Positions 6,491-13,076 of a DNA stretch of 13,437 bases are shown here, one piece after another. The DNA lies in assembly GCA_038236965.1 (NCBI GenBank), contig JBBRZF010000093.1:1-13437 (forward strand), in the 5' to 3' direction. Every line of letters begins with the position of its first letter. Position 1 is the stretch's first letter. The position numbers and the translations under genes are program-made. The DNA comes from JBBRZF01 sp038236965. GTDB taxonomy: Bacteria > Acidobacteriota > Terriglobia > Terriglobales > Acidobacteriaceae. The notes under the pieces are model-generated. The model was not told where the DNA came from. It saw only the letters and a program-made list of their open reading frames with translations, and ran no database searches.

Positions 6491-6757
6491 ATGGCACACA
6501 TGGTTCAATGCGCAAAGCTCGGTAAAGAATTGGAAGGCCTCGACGAGCCGCCTTTCGACAGCCCGCTCGGACAGCGCATCTTCGACAACGTCTCCAAGCA
6601 AGCCTGGCAGCAGTGGCAGGATCACATGAAGATGCTGCTCAACGAATACCGTCTACAGCCCTGGAAAAAAGAGCACCAGGAATTCATCGTCCAGCAAATG
6701 GAAGAATATTTCTTCGGCACCGGCGGCGAAAAACCAAAAGACTTCGTTCCCGAATGA
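6491..6757 (+). CDS. yggX: Probable Fe(2+)-trafficking / oxidative damage protection protein YggX
   Basis: An 88-residue cytosolic protein matching E. coli YggX (91 residues) over its whole length. It has the conserved single Cys near the N-terminus (Cys7), the PLGQRIFDNVSKQAWQQWQ segment (E. coli ELGKRIYNEISKEAWAQWQ), the MLLNEYRL segment, and the MEEYFFG C-terminal helix. YggX is thought to supply or protect labile iron for Fe-S cluster proteins under oxidative stress. ATG 6491 is preceded by AGGAG (6481-6485) at 5 nt. The gene stands alone, flanked on both sides by repeat hairpins. Its usual E. coli partner mutY is not adjacent. Confidence 0.95.
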   Translation: MAHMVQCAKLGKELEGLDEPPFDSPLGQRIFDNVSKQAWQQWQDHMKMLLNEYRLQPWKKEHQEFIVQQMEEYFFGTGGEKPKDFVPE

Positions 6758-6769
6758 TGTGAAACAGAG

Positions 6770-6796
6770 CCCGCCCTGAGCAAAGCGAAGGGTGGG
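6770..6796. repeat. Hairpin repeat after yggX
   Basis: CCCGCCCT (6770-6777) pairs with AGGGTGGG (6789-6796), with one G-T wobble, around an 11-nt loop (GAGCAAAGCGA). It lies 12 nt after the yggX stop and lacks a T tract. It looks like another dispersed intergenic repeat that may also protect or end the yggX transcript. Confidence 0.6.
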
Positions 6797-6831
6797 AAAC
6801 TTACTCATCGCCCAATAACCGGATTTTCGGT

Positions 6832-6837
6832 TACAAT
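6832..6837 (+). promoter_or_regulatory. Candidate -10 box for tRNA-Pro
   Basis: TACAAT lies 41 nt upstream of the tRNA 5' end, a usual distance for a tRNA promoter. No good -35 box is seen. Confidence 0.35.
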
Positions 6838-6878
6838 CAATTCACCCCATTAGCGCGGCTTCGCGCTGAAAACGATGT

Positions 6879-6955
6879 CGGGACGTGGCTCAGCCTGGTA
6901 GAGCACTCGCTTGGGGTGCGAGGGGTCGGCAGTTCAAATCTGCCCGTCCCGACCA
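6879..6955 (+). tRNA. tRNA-Pro, anticodon GGG
   Basis: A full cloverleaf can be drawn. The acceptor stem is CGGGACG (6879-6885) with CGTCCCG (6945-6951). The D stem is GCTC/GAGC. The anticodon stem CTCGC/GCGAG encloses the loop TTGGGGT, so the anticodon is GGG and reads CCC. The variable loop has 5 nt, and the T arm is GGCAG-TTCAAAT-CTGCC. The discriminator is A, and CCA is encoded (6953-6955). The 77-nt length is normal. Confidence 0.97.
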
Positions 6956-7042
6956 TCATCTTCCTTATCTCACAATTAAAAACTTGTAAGGCCTCTGCGG
7001 GAACCGATGTCCCTCGATCCTCACACACTTCGCCCGAGAAGA

Positions 7043-7057
7043 CGGCCACTTTGGCCG
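7043..7057 (-). terminator. Weak hairpin downstream of the ABM-like gene
   Basis: CGGCCA-CTT-TGGCCG forms a 6-bp stem with a 3-nt loop, 28 nt past the leftward gene's stop. On the minus strand only GTCTTCTC follows, so it is a weak terminator candidate. Confidence 0.35.
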
Positions 7058-7085
7058 CCCTCCCGTGCGTGATGCGTTACGCTAC

Positions 7086-7400
7086 TTACGCTGCTTTGGC
7101 GACCGTGTGCAGGGTCGTGGACACGGTCGCAAAGGTTTTAACATTGGGAGTTCCGTCAATCATCTTGTCGACGAGCTTCAGGACGGATGGGTACACATTG
7201 GTGTGGTAAGTTTCGGCGTCTGTCTTGTTCTCCCAAAAACTGATCGCAATCGCTTCAGGACTGTCGGGGTTTGATAATGCGATTTCGTCCTTGAAGCCCT
7301 TCTGTTTGCGGAGCAGAGGAAGTATCTCGTTTTGCAAGGTGCGCGTGTAATCAGACAGCATGTTCGATTTCAGGCGAAACGTAATGTTGCGTACAAACAT
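7086..7400 (-). CDS. Small ABM-like dimeric alpha/beta-barrel protein
   Basis: A 104-residue cytosolic protein. The order beta (MFVRNITFRLK), helix (LSDYTRTLQNEILPLLRKQ), GFKDEIALSNPD, strand AIAISFWEN, and helix TDAETYHTNVYPSVLKLVDK is that of the antibiotic-biosynthesis-monooxygenase ferredoxin-like fold. Members include monooxygenases, haem-degrading enzymes and many uncharacterised proteins; the individual function is unknown. The start ATG 7400 is set by a perfect AGGAGG (7407-7412) at 6 nt. An in-frame TTG at 7406 would touch the SD and is rejected. It stands alone. The 286-nt spacer on its upstream side holds no gene; a 7-bp hairpin (AGAGGAA 7492-7498 with TTCCTCT 7508-7514) is the only structure seen there. 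Confidence 0.72.
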   Translation of the reverse strand: MFVRNITFRLKSNMLSDYTRTLQNEILPLLRKQKGFKDEIALSNPDSPEAIAISFWENKTDAETYHTNVYPSVLKLVDKMIDGTPNVKTFATVSTTLHTVAKAA

Positions 7401-7686
7401 ATTCAACCTCCTATAAGGTTGTTGGCGACAAGACTGGGATGAGGACCTTCAGATGGGCTGGCCTAGCGCAGGAAATCTGGAAGAGGAAAAGCATCACTTC
7501 CTCTGACCTCACAGTGCGCGGTTGAGTCGGCGAAGTCAAATCCAGCACGGATACCTTACAGCAGAAACATTCTTCTACTCGCATAATCACGGGCGAAAGT
7601 CAGGGTGCCTCAATCGTCAGAGCCGCACCTCGCCCTGAAATCTTAATTCGTTCTCTCCCTTCGGCCTCGGGCCTTTTCCAGGTCTT

Positions 7687-9024
7687 CTATCCGCGAGAAA
7701 GGTCTAACCTCTGCGAGGATTTCGTCGCCGTCTTGGCTCCGCCGGTAGAGTACAGAAACTGCTCGATCTCATCGATGCGGTTGCTCGCGTCACGGTAGCC
7801 GATCTCAATGAGGGCGTTCGTGTACTTCGACGTAAACAGCAGATAGCTCATCAGGTCTGCACACGAAGCCGCATCTCGTCCCAGGCTCCTCACGAAGTAC
7901 TGCAGAAGATAAGGCATGTCCTTTTGATAGTGTTGAGCCAGCCCAGATATATCCACCGACGGCGTGATGAGTAGCGATTGCAAAGGTCGCATCCTCTCGC
8001 ATCCTTCGATTCCAGCCTGCCGGATATGGCCGTCGGCGAGCAATTGATTCAGCCGTTCCAGGTGTTCGATATCCGTGGTCAAGTGATCCAGGAACATCGC
8101 GTTCAAAAGAACGCCCATGACCTGCGCGACCGACGGGTCTCCGCCATCACCGGTTTCCTTCTGGTGTTCGAGATTCTCGCAGCGAACGCCGATTGCAACG
8201 ATCTTGTTTGCGCCCAGGCGGATGACCGGACTCAGTGGTTGTTGAAGTCGCAGGCAGCCATCCCCAAAGTAGGCCGTCCCTTCCGATGTCTTCAGCTTTA
8301 CCGGCTGAAAAACCAGCGGGATAGCAGAGGACGCGCATACATGGTCCACCGTGATCGCCGTTGCCAGAGTCACTCGCCGACTCCGGCTCCACATGGGATG
8401 GCCTTTTTTGCCTTGGATAAAAAGATAGGATTTCCCTGAGGTATAGTTCGTCGCGGAAATCGCCAGCGCGTACAGATGCCCTTTCTTGATGTTGCCCTCG
8501 ATGCGGTCGCATTGCAGGTGCTTACCCAGAAAGCGCCGCAAGGGCGTCGCATCGATCAGGGAATGAGCGTTACCTCCTCCCAGGATCGCCCCAAACGATA
8601 GATCAAGGATCCAGGTAAGAGAGGTGGTCGCCTGGGAGAAGACATCGCAGCGAAAGATATCCGAAGGCCGCAGTCCCGACCATAGCCGGGCAATCTCCTT
8701 GGTCGCCAATTGAAAATTGTCGCTGCGGCCAGCCAGGCCTACGCCATTGATCGCTCCCGCAGAAGCGGCCCCTATGATAGGAAACGGGTTGCCGCCTTCT
8801 CGCACCCGTTTCAGCTCCCCGATTCGCTTAAGAACACCCGCTTGATACGCGCCGCGGGCGCCCCCGCCGGTCATCACCAGTCCTAGTACGTTTCCCATCG
8901 CCAACACGTCCCTATCGTCTTTGTAGTCTCGCGGCTTTCCTCGGGTCTGAGCAGAATTGACCATTTCAGGGGAACTGCCCGGTCCCTGGTTGCATCGAGC
9001 GAGAAACACTTTTCGCACATACAT
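7687..9024 (-). CDS. Patatin-like phospholipase
   Basis: A 445-residue putative lipid acyl hydrolase. The patatin core begins at about residue 45 with LGLVMTGGGARGAYQAGVL (oxyanion-hole motif GGGARG, 53-58). The nucleophile is Ser88 in IIGAASAGAING, and the dyad Asp is Asp255 in YFGDGCLRLQQPLSPVIRLG. Both motifs deviate: the nucleophile elbow is A-A-S-A-G instead of G-x-S-x-G, and the Asp motif is D-G-C instead of D-G-G/A. The C-terminal 120 residues are helical, with no assigned domain. ATG 9024 is supported by GGAGG (9029-9033) at 4 nt. It adds about 42 residues before the core; the internal ATG at 8898 (MGNVLGLV) is a reasonable alternative. No export signal is clear. The gene is divergent from the cupin gene. 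Confidence 0.88.
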   Translation of the reverse strand: MYVRKVFLARCNQGPGSSPEMVNSAQTRGKPRDYKDDRDVLAMGNVLGLVMTGGGARGAYQAGVLKRIGELKRVREGGNPFPIIGAASAGAINGVGLAGRSDNFQLATKEIARLWSGLRPSDIFRCDVFSQATTSLTWILDLSFGAILGGGNAHSLIDATPLRRFLGKHLQCDRIEGNIKKGHLYALAISATNYTSGKSYLFIQGKKGHPMWSRSRRVTLATAITVDHVCASSAIPLVFQPVKLKTSEGTAYFGDGCLRLQQPLSPVIRLGANKIVAIGVRCENLEHQKETGDGGDPSVAQVMGVLLNAMFLDHLTTDIEHLERLNQLLADGHIRQAGIEGCERMRPLQSLLITPSVDISGLAQHYQKDMPYLLQYFVRSLGRDAASCADLMSYLLFTSKYTNALIEIGYRDASNRIDEIEQFLYSTGGAKTATKSSQRLDLSRG

Positions 9025-9101
9025 CCTGCCTCCGGAGTAGGGCAACCAAGCTTAGGGTGTGGGCTGCTCCCACTCCATCACCGCTCTAGACAAGGAGCAT
9101 C

Positions 9102-9497
9102 ATGAGTCTGCGAAATCTGTCGATCTGTGCGGCCGTTTGCCTGTTTGCCGCAACCATTGCCTCGGCCCAGGACGCTGTAAAAGTCGACCCCAAACACTAC
9201 AAGGTCGAAAGCGAAAACGCTCAGGTGCGGGTGCTCCGGGTTCACTACGGGCCTCACGAGAAATCAGTAATGCACAGTCATCCGGCTTCGGTTGCCGTTT
9301 TCCTTACCGACGGCTCGATGCGCTTTACCGACGCCGATGGCAAGACCCAGGACGTCAAAGTGACCAAGGGACAAGTGCAGACTGAGGCCGCTCAGGTACA
9401 CAACCCCGAAAATATAGGAGACAAGCCCTTCGACGTGATCGTCATCGAACTGAAGGGCGAAGCACCGCCGGCCAGCACAGCGTCCCTGAGAAAATGA
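9102..9497 (+). CDS. Exported cupin-domain protein
   Basis: A 131-residue protein with a Sec signal peptide (SLRNLSICAAVCLFAATIASA, cleavage near Ala22-Gln23). One small cupin barrel follows. Motif 1 is YGPHEKSVMHSHPASVAVFL, with likely metal ligands His58, His60 and Glu53. Motif 2 contains QVHNPENIG, with His100. It therefore probably binds a metal in the periplasm; the reaction is unknown. AAGGAG (9092-9097) lies 4 nt before ATG. The upstream 77-nt spacer is shared with the divergent patatin gene. Members of this family are often annotated only as cytoplasmic or periplasmic cupins. Confidence 0.85.
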   Translation: MSLRNLSICAAVCLFAATIASAQDAVKVDPKHYKVESENAQVRVLRVHYGPHEKSVMHSHPASVAVFLTDGSMRFTDADGKTQDVKVTKGQVQTEAAQVHNPENIGDKPFDVIVIELKGEAPPASTASLRK

Positions 9498-9526
9498 CCT
9501 CGGTGGCGATTGGGATGACTTCGTTT

Positions 9527-9538
9527 CGACGGCCGTCG
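9527..9538. repeat. Perfect 12-bp palindrome CGACGGCCGTCG
   Basis: It lies in the 98-nt spacer between the cupin and TolB-like genes. It could be a weak terminator stem or a protein site; it has no T tract. GC-rich palindromes of this size are not rare. Confidence 0.3.
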
Positions 9539-9595
9539 CACACACGCCTATCGCCAGGCCAAAGAGGGTCCGCTTAAAGATGAGGACTGAAATGT

Positions 9596-10267
9596 TTGCC
9601 CCCGGTCGCTGAGGAATCGCCAGCGTGGGTGTGCAAGATCGCCTTTGTGCTCATCAAGGGCGGCCTCGAGCAGATTCACTTGATGAACGCTGACGGCTCG
9701 GGAGTGGAAGCACTCACGCCCGCCGGGCGGCGGACCATCCATCCCAGTTGGTCGCCCGACAGCCGCAGAGTGGCCTATTGCACCGATGATGACCTGAAGC
9801 CGCCCGCCAAAAACGATTCTGAGATCTATGCCATCGATGTTTCCTCCCGCCACATTCAGACCCTCATCTCCGGCGGCGTCAACACCTATCCCGTCTGGTC
9901 GCCCGATGGCACCCGAATAGCCTTCCGCAGAATGCTCGGCGAGAAGAATTCCGAAGTCTTCCTCGCCAACGGCGACGGAACCGATCCGCGCAACCTTACC
10001 AACAACCCCGCATTCGATGGCTGGCCCGCGTGGTCGCCCGATGGGAAGAAGATCGCCTTCGCTTCCGACCGCAACCGCAACTACGAGGTCTATGTCATGA
10101 ACGCCGACGGAACCGACGTACGCAAGGTGGCCAATACCGAAGGGCGCGCCACCGCACCGAAATGGAGTGTGGACGGAAAATCGACTTTCTTTCCCATCTG
10201 CAAAAAGGTGGATTTGAAATTCGATTGTGAGATTTATGCGGCAAAGCTCGATGCCTTTCCGCAATGA
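9596..10267 (+). CDS. TolB-like beta-propeller (PD40) protein, N-terminus in doubt
   Basis: A 223-residue protein made of WD40-like (PD40) repeats of the TolB type. WSPDSRRVAY, WSPDGTRIAF, WSPDGKKIAF and WSVDGKSTFF mark four blades, separated by strands such as QIHLMNADGSG, EVFLANGDGTD and EVYVMNADGTD. The fold is certain; the role is unknown, as such proteins bind partners or peptides in the periplasm. Unlike relatives it has no signal peptide, and four blades are fewer than the usual six. The only in-frame start is TTG 9596, 9 nt after GAGGA. ATG 9592, with ideal SD spacing (5 nt), is in another frame and stops after six codons. Removing one C from the C5 run at 9599-9603 would join it in frame (MFAPVAEESPAW). 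The gene may therefore be frameshifted, truncated, or started at TTG. Confidence 0.7.
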   Translation: MPPVAEESPAWVCKIAFVLIKGGLEQIHLMNADGSGVEALTPAGRRTIHPSWSPDSRRVAYCTDDDLKPPAKNDSEIYAIDVSSRHIQTLISGGVNTYPVWSPDGTRIAFRRMLGEKNSEVFLANGDGTDPRNLTNNPAFDGWPAWSPDGKKIAFASDRNRNYEVYVMNADGTDVRKVANTEGRATAPKWSVDGKSTFFPICKKVDLKFDCEIYAAKLDAFPQ

Positions 10268-10274
10268 AGTAAAC

Positions 10275-10301
10275 CAATGGGCAGTTCAGTACTGCCCATT
10301 G
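10275..10301. terminator. Shared hairpin between convergent genes
   Basis: A perfect 11-bp stem, CAATGGGCAGT (10275-10285) with ACTGCCCATTG (10291-10301), has a 5-nt loop. It sits between the ends of the TolB-like gene and the leftward secreted-protein gene. T tracts are poor on both sides, but the position suits a bidirectional stop. Confidence 0.65.
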
Positions 10302-10328
10302 CTTCAACAGCCCTGCGAAGCCGCGCTC

Positions 10329-10793
10329 TTACTGCTTGTCGTAAACGAACGTAGCCGTGACTTTCTTCCCCTTGTCATCGGTTGACGTTGTCTTCAAGGT
10401 ACGCATCTTGCCATCAGCCGATGTCACGATCGTTCCCGTGATGGTGGTTTTGCCGTCTTTCTTATTCGTCAATTTGTAGCTGTCTTTGCCGAGCATCTTG
10501 ATGGCGCGGGAATTGGAAATCGGATCGCCTGTGATCTCATAATCCTTGCCGTCCAACTTGCCAGTCCACTCGTTGTGCGTCGCTTGGCCTTTGCCATCCA
10601 TTCCATCGACCACGCACTTCAGATTGTCGCCTTCAACCGTATAGACGACGCTCGTGTTCTTGCCGACTCCGTCGGGGATCTTCGACTTTGCATCGTTGAG
10701 TTTCCACGAGCCAACATTCGCGTCAGAGGCGAAACTGGCAACTACTGCCGACAGACAGAACACTAAGGTGAGAAGGATGATCCGAGTTTTCAT
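10329..10793 (-). CDS. Small secreted protein, acidobacterial family of unknown function
   Basis: A 154-residue protein with a Sec signal peptide (KTRIILLTLVFCLSAVVASFA, cleavage near residue 22-23). A beta-rich mature part has the recurring form VGSWKLNDAKSKI, VVYTVEGDNLKCVVDGMDGKG, HNEWTGKLDGKDYEITGDP, YKLTNKKDGKTTITGTIV and SADGKMRTLKTTSTDDKGKK. I recognise this layout from many uncharacterised exported proteins of soil bacteria, with a lipocalin/beta-barrel-like strand pattern, but no activity is known. ATG 10793 starts the signal peptide directly; the 45-codon open extension upstream lacks any signal and is rejected. A weak AGGA lies 11-12 nt upstream. It shares a terminator hairpin with the convergent TolB-like gene. 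Confidence 0.82.
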   Translation of the reverse strand: MKTRIILLTLVFCLSAVVASFASDANVGSWKLNDAKSKIPDGVGKNTSVVYTVEGDNLKCVVDGMDGKGQATHNEWTGKLDGKDYEITGDPISNSRAIKMLGKDSYKLTNKKDGKTTITGTIVTSADGKMRTLKTTSTDDKGKKVTATFVYDKQ

Positions 10794-10885
10794 TGTATTT
10801 TTATCCTGGAGGTGAGATTGGGACCCGGTTTCTTTGGAATCGTGATGCCCTGCATTCTGCCCAGAGTTGCCCCGTGATTTCTCCC

Positions 10886-10915
10886 TTGCGAGACCCATTG
10901 CGTCGCACGTAAAAT
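10886..10915 (+). promoter_or_regulatory. Promoter of the PepSY gene
   Basis: TTGCGA (10886-10891) and TAAAAT (10910-10915) are spaced by 18 nt, giving a short leader of about 20 nt with GGAGA (10930-10934) before the ATG. Confidence 0.55.
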
Positions 10916-10940
10916 AATTTCGATTCAACGGAGAATCCCC

Positions 10941-11300
10941 ATGCGATACCCCTTCCTGTCCTTATTACTCCTCGCCTTTGTCTCTTCTGCCTTTGCTCAG
11001 AAATCCTCTCAGGCTGAATTACAGGAAAAGGCCAAGGTCACGAAGCAGCAGGCCACCGCTGCTGCCCTCGCCAAGGTCCCCGGCGGAATCATCAAGGAAT
11101 CGGAGCTCGAACGTGAGCACGGGAAACTTGTCTGGTCTTTTGACATCGCATCGCCCGGAACTAAAAACATCACTGAGATCCAGGTGGACGCACTGACCGG
11201 AGAAGTGATTTCACAGCAGATCGAGACTCCGAAGCACGAGTCTGCGGAAAAACGGGCCGAGAAAACGAAGATAAAGAAAAGCGCCGACCCGAAGAGGTAG
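10941..11300 (+). CDS. Exported PepSY-domain protein
   Basis: A 119-residue protein. A Sec signal peptide (RYPFLSLLLLAFVSSAFA, cut before Gln20) precedes a single PepSY-like domain at about residues 34-95. The signature runs TKQQATAAALAKVPGGIIKESELEREHGKLVWSFDI and then TEIQVDALTGEVISQQ. PepSY domains act as inhibitory or regulatory modules for peptidases and sensors in the envelope; no partner is adjacent. The C-terminal 25 residues are highly charged (Lys/Glu). GGAGA lies 6 nt before ATG 10941. The gene ends 22 nt from the stop of the convergent acetyltransferase, with no strong terminator between them. Confidence 0.85.
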   Translation: MRYPFLSLLLLAFVSSAFAQKSSQAELQEKAKVTKQQATAAALAKVPGGIIKESELEREHGKLVWSFDIASPGTKNITEIQVDALTGEVISQQIETPKHESAEKRAEKTKIKKSADPKR

Positions 11301-11322
11301 AGACTTCCGTCGTCTTTCGATC

Positions 11323-11913
11323 TCAGCTCTTCTTGTTTGTTTTGTCTTGAACCATCCGCCCTGCGCGATCCGGGGCCGCCGGTGCGTTCCGAACCCCATC
11401 TCCGAGTTCGCGTTGCATCAGTACGCTGTCGATCCATCGACCGAATTTCCAGCAGACGCCATGCAGCGTCCCCACCATGCGGAATCCGAATTCTTCGTGG
11501 AGACGTATCGATGCCGTGTTCGTGCTGTCGCCGATGGCCGCCACCATTTGCCGGAATCCAGCCCGCTCGCATTGCGCCATCAATTCGGCAAGCAGCGCCC
11601 GCCCAAGACCCTTGCCGCAATGCTCGTGGTGAAGGTAGATCGAGTCTTCTACCGAATACTTGTAACCGATGCGCGGACGGTATTGTCCCGCATACGCATA
11701 GCCAAGCACTTTGCCGTTCACCTCTGCCACGATGTAGGGAAATCCACGACGCACCGTCTCCCGCCAGCGCCGCGTCATTTCCTCTTCATCCGGCAGCGCG
11801 TGCTCGAACGAAGCCGTCAGGAACTCTACGTGATACCGGTAGATTGCCGTGATCACCGCCAGGTCTTCCTCGACCGCCGCCCGCAGCCGTAGTCCTTCAG
11901 GTGCTGACTTCAT
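11323..11913 (-). CDS. GNAT acetyltransferase of the phosphinothricin N-acetyltransferase type
   Basis: A 196-residue enzyme likely to transfer an acetyl group from acetyl-CoA to an amino group of a small molecule. The whole GNAT fold is present: LRLRAAVEEDLAVITAIYRYHV, IVAEVNGKVLGYAYAGQYRPR, SVEDSIYLHHEHCGKGLGRALL (acetyl-CoA motif A, with Cys at the first position where Arg/Gln is usual), and MVAAIGDSTNTASIRLHEEFGF. The end is WKFGRWIDSVLMQREL, typical of Pat/Bar-like and methionine-sulfoximine acetyltransferases. About 26 extra residues trail at the C-terminus. The frame is open for 275 further codons upstream, but that part is antisense to the next gene; ATG 11913 gives the family length. 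The substrate is inferred only from family. Confidence 0.9.
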   Translation of the reverse strand: MKSAPEGLRLRAAVEEDLAVITAIYRYHVEFLTASFEHALPDEEEMTRRWRETVRRGFPYIVAEVNGKVLGYAYAGQYRPRIGYKYSVEDSIYLHHEHCGKGLGRALLAELMAQCERAGFRQMVAAIGDSTNTASIRLHEEFGFRMVGTLHGVCWKFGRWIDSVLMQRELGDGVRNAPAAPDRAGRMVQDKTNKKS

Positions 11914-11922
11914 AATGCGCGC

Positions 11923-11928
11923 AGTATA
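11923..11928 (-). promoter_or_regulatory. Candidate -10 box of the acetyltransferase gene
   Basis: TATACT on the minus strand ends 9 nt before the ATG at 11913. Transcription would begin only a few bases before the start codon, and no SD is present, so the transcript could be nearly leaderless. No good -35 box is seen. Confidence 0.35.
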
Positions 11929-12051
11929 ACCACGAACTCTCCTTGGAAGCTGTGACGCATGCACTTCTTCGTCAGCAGCTCGCAATCTCCCATCCCCATG
12001 CCCGTCCGCCGAAGATGAAGTAAAATCTCCCGATTGCGTGGGAGGATTCGT

Positions 12052-12990
12052 ATGTCGAATGAGCTTTGGCCGGCCTTGCCGTTGCAAGAGTGGGAAGACA
12101 CCTATGCGACGCTCCACATGTGGACGCAGATTGTGGGAAAGATTCGCTTGGCGCTCACGCCCCTTGTTAACCACTGGTGGAACGTCCCGCTCTACGTTTC
12201 CGCACGTGGACTCACCACCACAGCCATGCCCTGCCAGGGTGGCTCGTTGCAGATCGATTTCGATTTCCTCGATCACCAGTTGCTTTTGCAGTGTGACAAC
12301 GGAAGCAAGGCTTTCCTCGCGCTCGAGCCGCGCTCCGTAGCTTCGTTCTATCGTGAAGTCATGCGCATGGTCTCGCTCGGCGTGGACGTCAAGATTTGGC
12401 CAGTGCCCGTCGAGGTCCCCGATCCTGTCCGCTTCGACAAGGACGAAAAGAACGCCTCCTATGATCGCGAATACGTGACCCGCTTGTGGCGCATCCTTCT
12501 GAGTTCCCAGCGCGCCCTCCAGGAGTTCCGCTCGGAGTTTGTCGGAAAATCCAGCCCCGTGCATTTTTTCTGGGGAAGCTTCGATCTGGCGGTCACGCGC
12601 TTCAGCGGACGACCCGCTCCACCGCGCGAGGGCGCCGACCTCGTCACCCGCGAAGCCTATTCGCATGAGGTCATCAGTCACGGATTCTGGCCCGGCATAA
12701 GACGCAACGGAGCCTCCGCGGACGACGGCATGCTTCACGCACCCGCCTTCTACAGCTACGCCGCGCCGGAACCCGAGGGCCTCGCTTCAAAAGCAATCCG
12801 CCCCTCCGAAGCCTTCTACCATCCGCAGATGAAGGAATTCATCTTGCTCTACGACGACGTTCGCAAGGCGCATTCGCCGGAGCATGCGCTTCGCGAATTC
12901 CTGGATAGCTCCTATAACGCCGCCGCAAAACTCGCCCACTGGGACCGCTCATCGCTCGAACGCCCGGTACGCCTCCAGCACAGCGCCTAG
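12052..12990 (+). CDS. DUF5996 family protein
   Basis: A 312-residue cytosolic protein that I recognise as DUF5996, a family without known function. It begins WPALPLQEWEDTYATLHMWTQIVGKIRLAL. Characteristic stretches follow: NHWWNVPLYVSARGLTT, IDFDFLDHQL, PVEVPDPVRFDKDE, SSPVHFFWGSFDLAVTRFSG, HEVISHGFWPG and FYSYAAPEPEG. The dense conserved aromatic, His and Asp residues suggest an enzyme, but that is only a guess. There is no signal peptide or membrane helix. GGAGGA (12041-12046) lies 5 nt before ATG 12052, and TAAAAT at 12021-12026 is a possible -10 box. It is divergent from the acetyltransferase gene across 138 nt. Confidence 0.87.
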   Translation: MSNELWPALPLQEWEDTYATLHMWTQIVGKIRLALTPLVNHWWNVPLYVSARGLTTTAMPCQGGSLQIDFDFLDHQLLLQCDNGSKAFLALEPRSVASFYREVMRMVSLGVDVKIWPVPVEVPDPVRFDKDEKNASYDREYVTRLWRILLSSQRALQEFRSEFVGKSSPVHFFWGSFDLAVTRFSGRPAPPREGADLVTREAYSHEVISHGFWPGIRRNGASADDGMLHAPAFYSYAAPEPEGLASKAIRPSEAFYHPQMKEFILLYDDVRKAHSPEHALREFLDSSYNAAAKLAHWDRSSLERPVRLQHSA

Positions 12991-13031
12991 CTATAAATAT
13001 AAAGTAGTTTGCACAACAAAGTGTCCTGTAC

Positions 13032-13058
13032 AAAAAAAGCCGCTCTCTGGCGCGGCTT
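13032..13058 (-). terminator. Intrinsic terminator of the right-edge phosphoesterase gene
   Basis: On the minus strand, AAGCCGC (13058-13052) pairs with GCGGCTT (13043-13037) around an 8-nt loop and is followed by a run of seven T in all (13038-13032). It lies 18 nt past the stop of the leftward gene, a strong Rho-independent terminator. Confidence 0.88.
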
Positions 13059-13076
13059 ACTCTCAGCTCTTATGTT

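Noticed and set aside
6837..7049. Minus-strand frame containing GRFELPTPRTPSECSTRLSH
   Set aside because: This is the translation of the reverse strand of tRNA-Pro, a well-known type of false protein annotation.
7413..7686. A small RNA or gene in the spacer upstream of the ABM-like gene
   Set aside because: Only a 7-bp hairpin (7492-7514) was found, with no promoter, T tract or coding frame to support a gene.
9548..10264. A 238-codon minus-strand frame opposite the TolB-like gene
   Set aside because: Its repeats (such as GRPDGIG, GRPRGPA) are only the antisense of the WSPDG propeller repeats. The plus strand has the recognisable fold.
11914..12738. A 275-codon N-terminal extension of the acetyltransferase frame
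   Set aside because: It is antisense to the DUF5996 gene, has no family similarity, and the internal ATG 11913 gives a normal-length GNAT protein.
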